From positions 3,726,001 through 3,790,000 of the forward strand of contig NZ_BNJG01000001.1 in NCBI RefSeq assembly GCF_016587375.1: 64,000 nt of DNA, in the 5' to 3' direction. Positions 17,985-26,442 of this stretch are shown piece by piece. A program made the position numbers and the translations under genes. Below the pieces are notes generated by a model that was not told the DNA's origin, ran no database searches, and saw only the letters and a program-made list of their open reading frames with translations. How positions within the stretch are numbered: the first letter of the stretch is position 1; each line of letters begins with the position of its first letter. This stretch comes from Ktedonobacter robiniae. GTDB taxonomy: Bacteria; Chloroflexota; Ktedonobacteria; Ktedonobacterales; Ktedonobacteraceae.

Positions 17985-20536
17985 TTCTTGTGCTTTTTCG
18001 CTTTGTTCTGAGATTGGTTCGCTTTGCGCTGTTCGCCACGAGATTTCATGGCACGTCGTTTCTCTGCGCGTGCCTGATCTAAGTTGGCACGTAGTTCCTG
18101 GACGAAAGCCGAATCAGGCGAGATTTCCTCCGCAGCCTCAAGGTACTGCTCGGCCTCTTTCAGCTCGCCTTTCTGAATGTAGACCTCAGTCAGCTTGCCC
18201 AGAATGCCGATATCGTCCTCGTTGATTTCTAGCCCTTGCTGCAGTACATCTTCGGCGCCATCAATATCCTCGCGTACCTGGACATAGAGATCCGCCAGGT
18301 GTACGTAGGCTTCTGTGTTGGTGGGATCATGGTCAACGCTCTGCAAGAAACTCTTTTCGGCCTCGTCGTACTGCTCCATGTTTAACTGGAGATAGCCAAT
18401 ATTGTTCCAGAGATTGGGGAAGTCTGGAGCGATGGTCGTGGCGCGCTGATAATGCTCGATAGCCTGCGGAATATGATTACGGTATTCCTCAATCATGCCC
18501 TGGTTGACAGCGATCATCAATGCCTCGTTAGCATTGGGCGAGAGCTGTTCAGCCTCGTGAAGTAGTTTCTCGGCTTCATCAAATTTGGCGTATTCATGCG
18601 AGAGCTGTTGGGCCAGTAAGATCAGGCCCAGGGCGGATCGCTCCTTCTCCAGGCTGGTGTGGAGGTTCTGTTCGGCGAGCTTGAAGAAACGCGTGGAGCG
18701 CTCCTCATCCTGCTCCGCCGCCTGAGCCAGGCGCTGTTGAGCATTTGCCAGGCTGATTAAGGCCTTTGACGCAAGTTCAGGGAAGCGATCCGCGATGGCT
18801 TGCAGGTAATACGCAGCACGTTCCAGGTCCTGAGATGCCTCCGCCTGGCTAGCTGCTTGCTGATACTGCTCGGACTGCTCGTCTGGGTGATGCGCGATCA
18901 AGGCATCGAGATGGTGCAGGTACTTGCTGGTGATAGTGATGCCTTTTTGAAGACCAGCTAGCGTCTGGGTGAAGACCAGCTCTTCATTCTCCTCGTCCTC
19001 GCTCTCCTCTCGGACGATGCGATTGCCCTCTTCATCGATGCCCAGTTTCTCCATTAGTTGTTCGTAACGCTGGATAAGCTCATCGGAGCGGGTCTCAAGC
19101 TCCTCGTCGGAGAGGCTCTGGAGCTGTGTCCCCTCATCGACATGAGAGACCAGGCGTGGCTCGCCACCTTCATCGATGACGGTAAAACTGGACCAGAACC
19201 AGTGGCGCCCAGTCACATCATAGACAGCGGTTGCCCTGGGCAGTTCGGGAAGGCGCTCAGAGAGTGGCGTCTGCCGCATCTCCAGTGACCAGCACACATC
19301 GACGATCCCCTCTTCGGCTTCGATATCTAGCTCCTCTTCGTCCTCATCCTCCTCATCCTCTAGCTCGTCTTCCTCCTCTTCATCCTCTAGCTGGTCGTCT
19401 TCCTCTTCCTCGTCAAGGAAATCCTCATCCTCCAGTCGCTCTTCCAGGCCTAGGATGCGGAAGTTCGCTGGCTGGGCCTCGGCGCGCCATTGCTCACGCA
19501 ACTGGACCCAGGCTTCACGCTCGAGTCCCTGGCGTAGCGGGCTATCGTGCGCGAGCAGGTCGTAGGCTTCTCCATAGTTGCCCTCACTCCAGGCATCGAA
19601 AAACTCTTCAACCGTCTGGTCGAAAAGGTCGCCTGCGGCAAAGAAGTTTTCGAAAAAGTTTTGCATCTCCTGAGCCATATCAAAGGGACCGAGCTCGTTC
19701 TCTTTCGGCATTATCTCTTCATCCTCATTTTCTATCTCTGCGTCTGGTGAGCTCAGGATAAGCTCATCGACAATATGTTGGTAGCGAACGAAATCTATTG
19801 GGGCGCGCGCTCCATGTTCTTCCAGAACGTCCAGGGCGTCTTCCATCAGGTGACGAGCCTCTGGCAGCGTGCACGGAAGGAAGCGGGCTCCTGAAAACTG
19901 CTGTGTACGTATATACTCCAGGCGTTTCTCGGCCAGGCGTTTGCTCAAATGTGCTTCATAGAAGAAGTCTTCAATACCGTGGAGGCGATAGTCCAGTGTC
20001 ATACCCATGATGCGCGCCTCTTTATAGCCATCACCCTCTTCCCAGAGGAGGATGACCTCTGCCGCCTCTTCTTCGGCGAGCGTATCTGTATAAAAGCCTT
20101 TCCAGAAGCGAGGTGGAGTGCTGGCCTGGGGTGTGATGGGTTGCGCAGGTACCTGCTCCTCGGCTGGCAATTGCCAGTGTGGCGTAATTTTAGCATTCTC
20201 CAGGCGTAGGAGGGAGCGGCGCGCCTCTTTGCGTAACTCTTTGGTTGATGCCAGTTCGTGTAGCGCTTGCAAGAGGTCGGCGGCCTCCTGAGTAATCTGT
20301 TTACCCAGGCCCTGTATCAGGGCTTGTTGCACAGGTTCGGATTGAGCCAGCAGAGGTGAGAGTGCCTCCTGGACCTGGCGCGCATGTGTCGTGGCCTGGA
20401 GCGCTTGCGTATAGCCCGGATAGTCGGTAAGCTGTTGTTGTACCCAGGCCTGCTCTTCAGGGCTCAGTCCTGGGGAGGTATGCGCCCTTTTTGAGTTAGC
20501 GTTTGAGCTTGCTCCTGCCTTCTGTTTTTGTGACAC
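17981..20536 (-). CDS. NTF2-like/TPR protein with acidic insert
   Basis: 851-residue cytoplasmic protein without signal peptide or membrane segments. The N-terminal helical part (about 1-120, ELRKEARRSLLRLENAKITPHW) is followed by a region (150-230, PPRFWKGFY) shared with the neighbouring paralogue. An NTF2/SnoaL-like domain lies at about 315-470 (EFFDAWSEGNYGEAYDLLAHDSP, then GRHWFWSSFTVIDEGGEP). An insert of nearly pure Asp/Glu interrupts it near 365-415. TPR repeats occupy about 560-830. Probably a protein-interaction scaffold; the partner is unknown. The GTG start has GGAAGGGAAAG upstream. It is coupled by a 4-bp overlap to the methyltransferase. Confidence 0.75.
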   Translation of the reverse strand: MSQKQKAGASSNANSKRAHTSPGLSPEEQAWVQQQLTDYPGYTQALQATTHARQVQEALSPLLAQSEPVQQALIQGLGKQITQEAADLLQALHELASTKELRKEARRSLLRLENAKITPHWQLPAEEQVPAQPITPQASTPPRFWKGFYTDTLAEEEAAEVILLWEEGDGYKEARIMGMTLDYRLHGIEDFFYEAHLSKRLAEKRLEYIRTQQFSGARFLPCTLPEARHLMEDALDVLEEHGARAPIDFVRYQHIVDELILSSPDAEIENEDEEIMPKENELGPFDMAQEMQNFFENFFAAGDLFDQTVEEFFDAWSEGNYGEAYDLLAHDSPLRQGLEREAWVQLREQWRAEAQPANFRILGLEERLEDEDFLDEEEEDDQLEDEEEEDELEDEEDEDEEELDIEAEEGIVDVCWSLEMRQTPLSERLPELPRATAVYDVTGRHWFWSSFTVIDEGGEPRLVSHVDEGTQLQSLSDEELETRSDELIQRYEQLMEKLGIDEEGNRIVREESEDEENEELVFTQTLAGLQKGITITSKYLHHLDALIAHHPDEQSEQYQQAASQAEASQDLERAAYYLQAIADRFPELASKALISLANAQQRLAQAAEQDEERSTRFFKLAEQNLHTSLEKERSALGLILLAQQLSHEYAKFDEAEKLLHEAEQLSPNANEALMIAVNQGMIEEYRNHIPQAIEHYQRATTIAPDFPNLWNNIGYLQLNMEQYDEAEKSFLQSVDHDPTNTEAYVHLADLYVQVREDIDGAEDVLQQGLEINEDDIGILGKLTEVYIQKGELKEAEQYLEAAEEISPDSAFVQELRANLDQARAEKRRAMKSRGEQRKANQSQNKAKKHKK

Positions 20537-20600
20537 AATCCATCTTTCCCTTCCATATATTATTCACTACGAACAGTGAGCATGGGGCGCGTAAAGCCCG

Positions 20601-22811
20601 CTATTTTCTCTTCTTCTCCAATTCGAGTTGCTGGCGAGTGGCCTGGACGATCTCCAGGGTTGGATCGAGTCGTTCCGCCTGCTCAAGTTGGCGCTGCGCG
20701 GCCCGCTCTTCGCCTAGTACATGTAAGACCGAGGCATGCAGCGCAAGCAGATGAGCCGAGTCAGGATTGGCGGCAAGTCCAGCTTCAACGACCCGGCGCG
20801 CCTCCTGCTGGTCCTGCTGATTCATATTAATGGCTGTAAGCTCAGAGTAGGGGCGGATATCCTGTGGCTCCAGTTCAATGGCGTGTTTATAGTGTGACGC
20901 CGCTGTCTCCATATGTCCCAGCAGGCGATGGACGAAGCCTAGATTGAACCATATGCCTGGATGGTTGGGCACCAGCTTTGAGGCCCGCTCAAAATGGGCT
21001 AACGCTGTGGCCATCTGTTCGCGGCGCATGGCTAGTGCGCCCAGGTTGGCCTCGATACTGCCTTGCTCGTCAGTGGTAGGATTGAGCGCTTCTGCCTGGT
21101 GTAGCTCTTCTTCGGCCTCTTCGTTGCGTTCCTGGCTACTGTAAAGCTCAGCCAGGAGAAGATGATTCAGCGCATCATTATGTAGTTCTAGCAAGTCACG
21201 AAGCGTTGCTTCAGCAAGCTCCAGGAAATGCTCACGTCGTCCGGGTATATTGGCCGCAGCCTCGTTAAAGGCATAGGTAGCGTATGTCCCTGCGAGACTA
21301 CGCATATTTAACTCGAGTCGCTCAGGGAAGCGCTCGACCAGCCGCTGAAGATAAACCATAGCTCGCTCGGGACTGCCCAGGGCCATAGCACGGCCAGTAG
21401 CCGCTTCGCATGGCTGTCTATCAAGAGGAACCAGGGCAATCAGAGCATCATAGTAGTGTAAGATCTGGTAGAAGCCGCGTGTCAGCTCATCAAGCAGGCT
21501 TTGCATATCCTCTGCTGGCTGCTTGGCTTTGGCCTCGACCTCCTCTTCCCGACGCGTAATCTGCTGCTGAATCTCCGTAATGGGAAGTCCTTGCAGGCGT
21601 GCCCCCTCATCATGGAAGCGCTGAACGCGCCATTCATTATTTTCGCGCGCCATGGTGTATTTGCTCCAGAACCAGTGCCGGCCCGTTTCCTTATTGATCG
21701 CCGTTCCTAGCGGCATTTCAGCCAATGCACCACTGAGCATGGTTTCGCTGAGTTCAAGCGACCAGCCAATTTCGACCTCTACACGCTTCGCCTGGCTACT
21801 GGTCGCACTGGAGGGAAGCCAGAGTGTGCTTTGCGGTGCCTCGTGCTCCTGTACAAACGTCAGCATAAGGCGGGCGGGGTGGGCTTCATCGGACCAGCGG
21901 CGATGTTGTTCAATCCACTCAGCGCGTGTTATATCTTTTAATAGCGTGCTATCCCGGCTGAGGAGATCATAGGTCAGGCCATAATCGCCTATTGACCAGG
22001 CACCCACGAAGTTAATAGCCGTCTCCTGGGCATCCATCTCAGGATACATGAAGGTCAGGCCCCGGTCGCGTCCAACATCCTGAGCCTGGAAGATCAGAGT
22101 ATTGAGGGTGTTGTTATGATGGCGGTATTCGGCTGCAGGCTGGTTCCCACGCCAGGTATTGGTCGCGAGAGCCTCTTCGATCAAGCGTCTGCCCTCTGCC
22201 AGGGCACACTCAACAAAGGCTTGACCAGTGGTAACCTGGCGCTCCTCTATGCTCTCAAGCACGCGACGTTTGCTGAGCGTTTCCAGGATGAATTCACGGA
22301 CGCCATCGCGCCAGAAATCAAGAACGAAGGTAAGGCTTCGCACCTCGGTATAGTCATAGCCCTGTTCCCAGTAGAGCGAGAGGAGCACTTCTCCCTGTTC
22401 GCGTGTCTGTGAGACCTGTCCTCGCCAGAAGCGCGGTGGGTTTGCCGTCTTGATCTCCACAACTGAGGTGCGTGCCTGAGGAGCCTGCCACTGTGGTTTG
22501 ATTGAGGCATTCTCTAAGCGCAGGAGCGCACGTCTCGCCTCCTTGCGTACCTCTTTGTTGGGGCTGACGCTATGGAGCGCGAGCAGGATATCGGCAGCAT
22601 CACTGTGCTGTTCCTTGCTGAGCTCTTTGGCAATTGTTTGCTGAAGCTCTGGTGTGTACTGCAAAAGCTCTTGCAACACGTGCTCGATTGAGGAGGCATC
22701 CGTGCTTTCTCGCAGGTTTTCTGCCAGGGTATGATAGTGTGTAAGCAGGTGTTGTTGTTGCTGTTGTTCTTCGTCAGTCAAGCTAAATGCTGTCTCTTTT
22801 TTCCGTACCAT
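20601..22811 (-). CDS. NTF2-like/TPR protein, paralogue of the downstream gene
   Basis: 736-residue protein with the same order of parts as its downstream neighbour: N-terminal helical segment (KEVRKEARRALLRLENASIKP), shared central region (PPRFWRGQV...VLDFWRDGVREFILETLSKR), an NTF2-like domain (about 275-410, FVGAWSIGDYGLTYDLLSRD and GRHWFWSKYTM), then TPR repeats to the end. It lacks the long acidic insert. No signal peptide. The two genes appear to be a tandem duplication. GAGGTGAG precedes the ATG. The function is unknown; TPR and NTF2-like folds suggest binding rather than catalysis. Confidence 0.75.
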   Translation of the reverse strand: MVRKKETAFSLTDEEQQQQQHLLTHYHTLAENLRESTDASSIEHVLQELLQYTPELQQTIAKELSKEQHSDAADILLALHSVSPNKEVRKEARRALLRLENASIKPQWQAPQARTSVVEIKTANPPRFWRGQVSQTREQGEVLLSLYWEQGYDYTEVRSLTFVLDFWRDGVREFILETLSKRRVLESIEERQVTTGQAFVECALAEGRRLIEEALATNTWRGNQPAAEYRHHNNTLNTLIFQAQDVGRDRGLTFMYPEMDAQETAINFVGAWSIGDYGLTYDLLSRDSTLLKDITRAEWIEQHRRWSDEAHPARLMLTFVQEHEAPQSTLWLPSSATSSQAKRVEVEIGWSLELSETMLSGALAEMPLGTAINKETGRHWFWSKYTMARENNEWRVQRFHDEGARLQGLPITEIQQQITRREEEVEAKAKQPAEDMQSLLDELTRGFYQILHYYDALIALVPLDRQPCEAATGRAMALGSPERAMVYLQRLVERFPERLELNMRSLAGTYATYAFNEAAANIPGRREHFLELAEATLRDLLELHNDALNHLLLAELYSSQERNEEAEEELHQAEALNPTTDEQGSIEANLGALAMRREQMATALAHFERASKLVPNHPGIWFNLGFVHRLLGHMETAASHYKHAIELEPQDIRPYSELTAINMNQQDQQEARRVVEAGLAANPDSAHLLALHASVLHVLGEERAAQRQLEQAERLDPTLEIVQATRQQLELEKKRK

Positions 22812-22888
22812 AAATCGCGCTCACCTCACAACTTATTATCGTGTGGATTGTACCACGAAGTAGGGGAAGAGTCGAGCGGAACAACAAA

Positions 22889-22921
22889 AAGAAGAGTGCT
22901 TTTGCCAGGAGCACTCTTCTT
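22889..22921 (-). terminator. Intrinsic terminator after the GT-C glycosyltransferase gene
   Basis: Twelve-bp perfect arms (22889-22900 and 22910-22921) with a 9-nt loop. Read on the minus strand the stem is followed by TTTTTGTTGTT, a good U-run. It separates the glycosyltransferase from the TPR genes. Confidence 0.8.
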
Positions 22922-22957
22922 GTCTCTGATGGAAAACCTGTACGTTTGTCTTCTCTT

Positions 22958-24490
22958 TTACATAGAAAGGGGCGCGTTCAATGACGAGGCTATGCCGACC
23001 TTGCTGCGCTGAACCATCGTAGAGAAGGCCGATGCCAGGGCTTGACCAGATAGCGGCGTCAACCGCGAGCTGATCAAGACGAACATGGGCAGGGCTGCAC
23101 AATAGAAGTAGGACGGCAGGCTGCGCCAGGCGAAGAACAGCGGGATAATCGCTAGCAGGAATGCGGCCTCGGGGCGCTTGCGGCAGATACGCCAGTAGAC
23201 GTAGAGCATGGCGAGCATAGTCACGCCCTCAAGCAGGGTATACATGCTGGTTGGCAAGAACGGTAGCAGGTGCGTCACACTTAAGCCAACGAGGCCAACC
23301 CCCATAGGGAACATAGGATCTGCCATGGGTGCGAGGACACCCGCGAGCCAAGCATGAGGGTTCCAGAGAATAAATGGCATATTGATGAGAAGCATGAACA
23401 TACTCGCCAGCATACAGCGATAGATGGCCTCTTTAAAGCCATAGAGACGCCAGAGCATGACAAAGTAGAAGGGCGCGATAAACCAGGCAGTTTGCTTGCT
23501 TGCCAGGGCCAGGCCAAAGAAGAGCGCTGTGCTCCAGCGCCGCTCGCGTAGCAGCCAGGCAATCACGACGAAGAGCGTACAAAGGACATCAAGATTGCCT
23601 CCGACCGTGGAACTCCACATGGGTACATTGGCAATGCCCAGCAGGAGGACCCATGGGCGAATCTCTGGACGTGATGCCTTCCAGGCGATGGCGACCAGGA
23701 AAAGATAGCTTGCCAGGTAGAGTGGCAGGACATTATAGTTTTTAAACAGGGCGAAGGGCAGCAGGGTCAGGAAGGAGAGGGCGGGATAGCTGACCTTAGA
23801 TTCGAACTCGGGAGCCTCGCCAGCCTTGAGCGCAGTATCGAGGGCGCTACGAAATTCGGCGATAGAGGGATAGTCATAGCGGTTGGCGAACTGTCCCTGG
23901 CGCAAGGGCGTGGTCCAGTTGGGTTCAAGCGTAAAGTTCTGGTTGCGATAGATATCCAACATATTGGAGTCGGTATAGGGATTGCGCCCCTCCAGCAGCA
24001 GCATCGCGGCATTGGTATCAAGTGAAGTGCCATCATTGGAGAATTGAGGTGGGAGGACGCACATGATCAGGCCCCGCCCAAGTTCAACCGCACCTATCAC
24101 CGAGAGGATGAGCAGGGCGAGAAGCATAAACTTTTGCCAGCGCGTTGGAGGTCGCTTGATAGCGGACTTTGGGCGTGGCTGTGAAGCGGGCCGAAGCGCC
24201 ATCCACATCGCGACAAAGCTCCCAAGGATAAGCACGAAGGGAATAAGTGAACCCACTGGCATCAGATAGGGGATATACCAGTCGTGGTCGATTTCATTGA
24301 GTGTTTGTAAGAAAATGGCGACCCCAATCCAGAGGGCGCGTCGTTGCAGATCGAAAAGGTGATAATTCTCCGGCGTGATCTCCGCCACAAAGAAGGTTTG
24401 CAGCAGTTGCCCGACCTTATCGTGGAGTAATTTTTTGGATGTCTTCTCGACCGGTTGAGTAGTCTGTGCAAAAACAGCTCGTTGTGACAT
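22958..24490 (-). CDS. GT-C fold membrane glycosyltransferase (GT87-like)
   Basis: About 510-residue polytopic membrane protein with roughly 10-12 hydrophobic segments. The first extracytoplasmic loop has DTNAAMLLLEGRNPYT, as in GT-C enzymes that use polyprenyl-phosphate sugars (GT87/DUF2029 type). SKVSYPALSFLTLLPFALF and ALASKQTAWFIAPF further support this. It likely transfers a sugar on the outer face of the membrane; donor and acceptor are unknown. The frame is open from a TTG at 24541, but that codon lacks an SD, so I use the ATG at 24490, which is uncertain. Transcribed alone, ended by a terminator. Confidence 0.7.
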   Translation of the reverse strand: MSQRAVFAQTTQPVEKTSKKLLHDKVGQLLQTFFVAEITPENYHLFDLQRRALWIGVAIFLQTLNEIDHDWYIPYLMPVGSLIPFVLILGSFVAMWMALRPASQPRPKSAIKRPPTRWQKFMLLALLILSVIGAVELGRGLIMCVLPPQFSNDGTSLDTNAAMLLLEGRNPYTDSNMLDIYRNQNFTLEPNWTTPLRQGQFANRYDYPSIAEFRSALDTALKAGEAPEFESKVSYPALSFLTLLPFALFKNYNVLPLYLASYLFLVAIAWKASRPEIRPWVLLLGIANVPMWSSTVGGNLDVLCTLFVVIAWLLRERRWSTALFFGLALASKQTAWFIAPFYFVMLWRLYGFKEAIYRCMLASMFMLLINMPFILWNPHAWLAGVLAPMADPMFPMGVGLVGLSVTHLLPFLPTSMYTLLEGVTMLAMLYVYWRICRKRPEAAFLLAIIPLFFAWRSLPSYFYCAALPMFVLISSRLTPLSGQALASAFSTMVQRSKVGIASSLNAPLSM

Positions 24491-24782
24491 ATATGGGGCT
24501 TTATCCGTTGGCTGAGGGGGAGACAGGACCTCCTTTGGCAAAGGAGAAAAACGATAACATCGTTGTCATCCCAAAAGGATAAAGCGTCTAGCACCTCCAT
24601 CAGAGTAACCGAGGCTCAACACAGGATATGTGCCGGTTAGGAGGAATGCTGGTCTGTGGTGAGACAGCTTTGCATGGTTCCTTTCTCGGTCCATGTCTTA
24701 CAACGAAGCGAAATGCGAATATGTCACAACTGGTCAGGCAAACGAACAAAAAAGTACGCTGACATAGGTCGACCGGGGTTCT

Positions 24783-25253
24783 CTACAGGTGTAACCGATA
24801 GTAGAGTTCGCGATGTTGCAGGCTAAAGCCAAGCTCCTCATAGAGCTGAATGGCGGGAACGTTATTCTCCCACACCAGCAGATCAATGGCGGTGAGGTGA
24901 CGTTCTTCGTGTGCATAGCCAATCAGGTAGCGCATGAGCGATTTGGAGATGCCGCGACCGCGATAGTCGGGATGGACAATGACGCGCTTGACATAGCCAA
25001 TCTGCTGAGGTGCTTCAGTGGGAGGAAGCATCAGTTCTGCCTTCCCGCAGACATTACCAGCGATTTCGGCCAGGAAGATCAGAGTGTATTCATGCGTTGA
25101 GGGGTCAACAGAACCAAAGTACTTCTCGACCTCGCGATGAATCGAGCGCGTGGGCGAGGCGCTAAAACTGTCGAGGTGATCAATCTGTTCAATATCCGTG
25201 GGCGTCGCGAGGCGAATAGCGATGGGCGTAGTACTAATCCGTTCATCGATCAT
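24783..25253 (-). CDS. GNAT family N-acetyltransferase
   Basis: 156-residue single-domain GNAT acetyltransferase, which uses acetyl-CoA to acetylate an amine. The core shows VKRVIVHPDYRGRGISKSLM (motif A with the acetyl-CoA pyrophosphate loop, near 88-107), LTAIDLLVWENNVPAIQLYEELGF (motif B, near 119-142) and the C-terminal strand. The substrate is unknown. AGGA lies 7 nt before the ATG. Monocistronic in appearance, with a terminator upstream from the preceding gene. Confidence 0.85.
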   Translation of the reverse strand: MIDERISTTPIAIRLATPTDIEQIDHLDSFSASPTRSIHREVEKYFGSVDPSTHEYTLIFLAEIAGNVCGKAELMLPPTEAPQQIGYVKRVIVHPDYRGRGISKSLMRYLIGYAHEERHLTAIDLLVWENNVPAIQLYEELGFSLQHRELYYRLHL

Positions 25254-25344
25254 CGGCAGATCCTACATTCTTTTCTAATCTGGATTGGGCGAGAGGTAAG
25301 CGAAGTGCCAGAAGGGCCACTATCCCTAAAAAAGGAGACCCCCT

Positions 25345-25374
25345 GCCAGAAGGATGCCCTGAGGCATCCTGGCA
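25345..25374 (-). terminator. Intrinsic terminator after the small membrane protein gene
   Basis: AGGATGCC (25351-25358) and GGCATCCT (25363-25370) pair across CTGA, with a bulged outer extension. On the minus strand a CCTTTTTTA run follows after a short G/C-rich stretch. It ends the 25433-25633 gene. Confidence 0.6.
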
Positions 25375-25432
25375 TGCTGGTTCGTATTTCACTATCGACA
25401 GAAAACCGCGCGGAGTCAGTAGCTATGTAAGG

Positions 25433-25633
25433 TTAGCGCATTTTCTTCCGTGGAAGTAAGAGCAGGGAGATCAAGGCGTACCCGGCACAGACAAGCAGAA
25501 GGATAGAATACACGATATATTCGCCATCCATCTTCGGTGAGTTAATGGTTGAGACCAGCAGCGATATGCCCCAGTACATGAAGCCAATAAATACGGCGAA
25601 GAGCAACAGAGTGCTCATGAATTTCTTACTCAT
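25433..25633 (-). CDS. Small two-helix membrane protein
   Basis: 66-residue protein with two hydrophobic stretches (about 7-28 and 40-58) and a basic C-terminus (LLPRKKMR), so probably an integral membrane protein with both ends in the cytoplasm. I do not recognise the family. AAGGAC lies about 9 nt before the ATG and a terminator follows, which supports a real gene. It lies between a NUDIX hydrolase and a GNAT, all on the minus strand, but is separated by more than 150 bp from each. Confidence 0.6.
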   Translation of the reverse strand: MSKKFMSTLLLFAVFIGFMYWGISLLVSTINSPKMDGEYIVYSILLLVCAGYALISLLLLPRKKMR

Positions 25634-25792
25634 CAGACAGGTCCTTAGTGTGGTAGGGGTGGATAGATGAATGTAGCTGTGTATCTACACGCGCCCAGGG
25701 TATATTATTGCTACCCCGTTTATTTGTCAGTGCCTATTATAGCATAGCCTGTCGAGATTGTCCCTGCTCCAGGAGTACTATGTGGCTTGTGC

Positions 25793-26425
25793 TCACTTGC
25801 TAGCTCTGGTGTTACTCTGGCTTTGTAGCTTGTCCCACACGACGCGATGGATGACGGCGCGAAAGCGTCCCCACTCGCCCCAGTCGCCCAGGTTCTGATG
25901 GGGGCGTTGCTCGGTATGGGTCAGGTGCTCCAGGTGCTCAGCCAGTTGAGGAAGCTCTGCGGGTTGAATCTCGCGGAAGAACTCAACTGCCTCGTCTTCA
26001 TCGATGGCGCCTAGGGTCCCGTTAATCTCATCCAGAAGGAAGGCGAAGGTATAGAATGAGGGAGTCTTTCTGGCGTTCTCCGTCTGGTAGGCAACAATGG
26101 CCAGGAACTGTGTAATAGTCACTTCGAGACCCGTTTCCTCATGGGTCTCGCGTACTAGTGCATCGTAGATCGACTCGCCATGATGAATGCCACCAGTGAG
26201 CAGACGGAAGGTTGCAGGTGGATAGAAGGCTTTCTTCATCGTCAACAGGCGACCGCTTTGTTTTCGGCGAACTACCATACAGACCTCGCCATAGCGATCT
26301 GGCTTATTGAGTGGTTCATAATCGTCGCCAGTATAGAGGGCCGCATTATGTAGTGCTGGTGTGCCGTAACGCTCAGCCAGGCGTGCGATTTCATCCTGTT
26401 GCTCGCGGGGAAGAGAAGAAAGCAT
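25793..26425 (-). CDS. NUDIX hydrolase
   Basis: 210-residue NUDIX enzyme. The NUDIX box is intact near residues 77-99: GGIHHGESIYDALVRETHEE followed by TGL, with the RExxEE metal ligands. The N-terminal 45 residues (REQQDEIARLAERYGTPAL) form a helical extension. Such enzymes hydrolyse nucleoside diphosphates linked to another group; the substrate is not predictable. AGGAG lies 7 nt before the ATG. It starts 17 bp after recN and is probably part of the nadK-recN-NUDIX unit. Confidence 0.85.
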   Translation of the reverse strand: MLSSLPREQQDEIARLAERYGTPALHNAALYTGDDYEPLNKPDRYGEVCMVVRRKQSGRLLTMKKAFYPPATFRLLTGGIHHGESIYDALVRETHEETGLEVTITQFLAIVAYQTENARKTPSFYTFAFLLDEINGTLGAIDEDEAVEFFREIQPAELPQLAEHLEHLTHTEQRPHQNLGDWGEWGRFRAVIHRVVWDKLQSQSNTRASK

Positions 26426-26442
26426 GTCAAGACTCCTAGATC

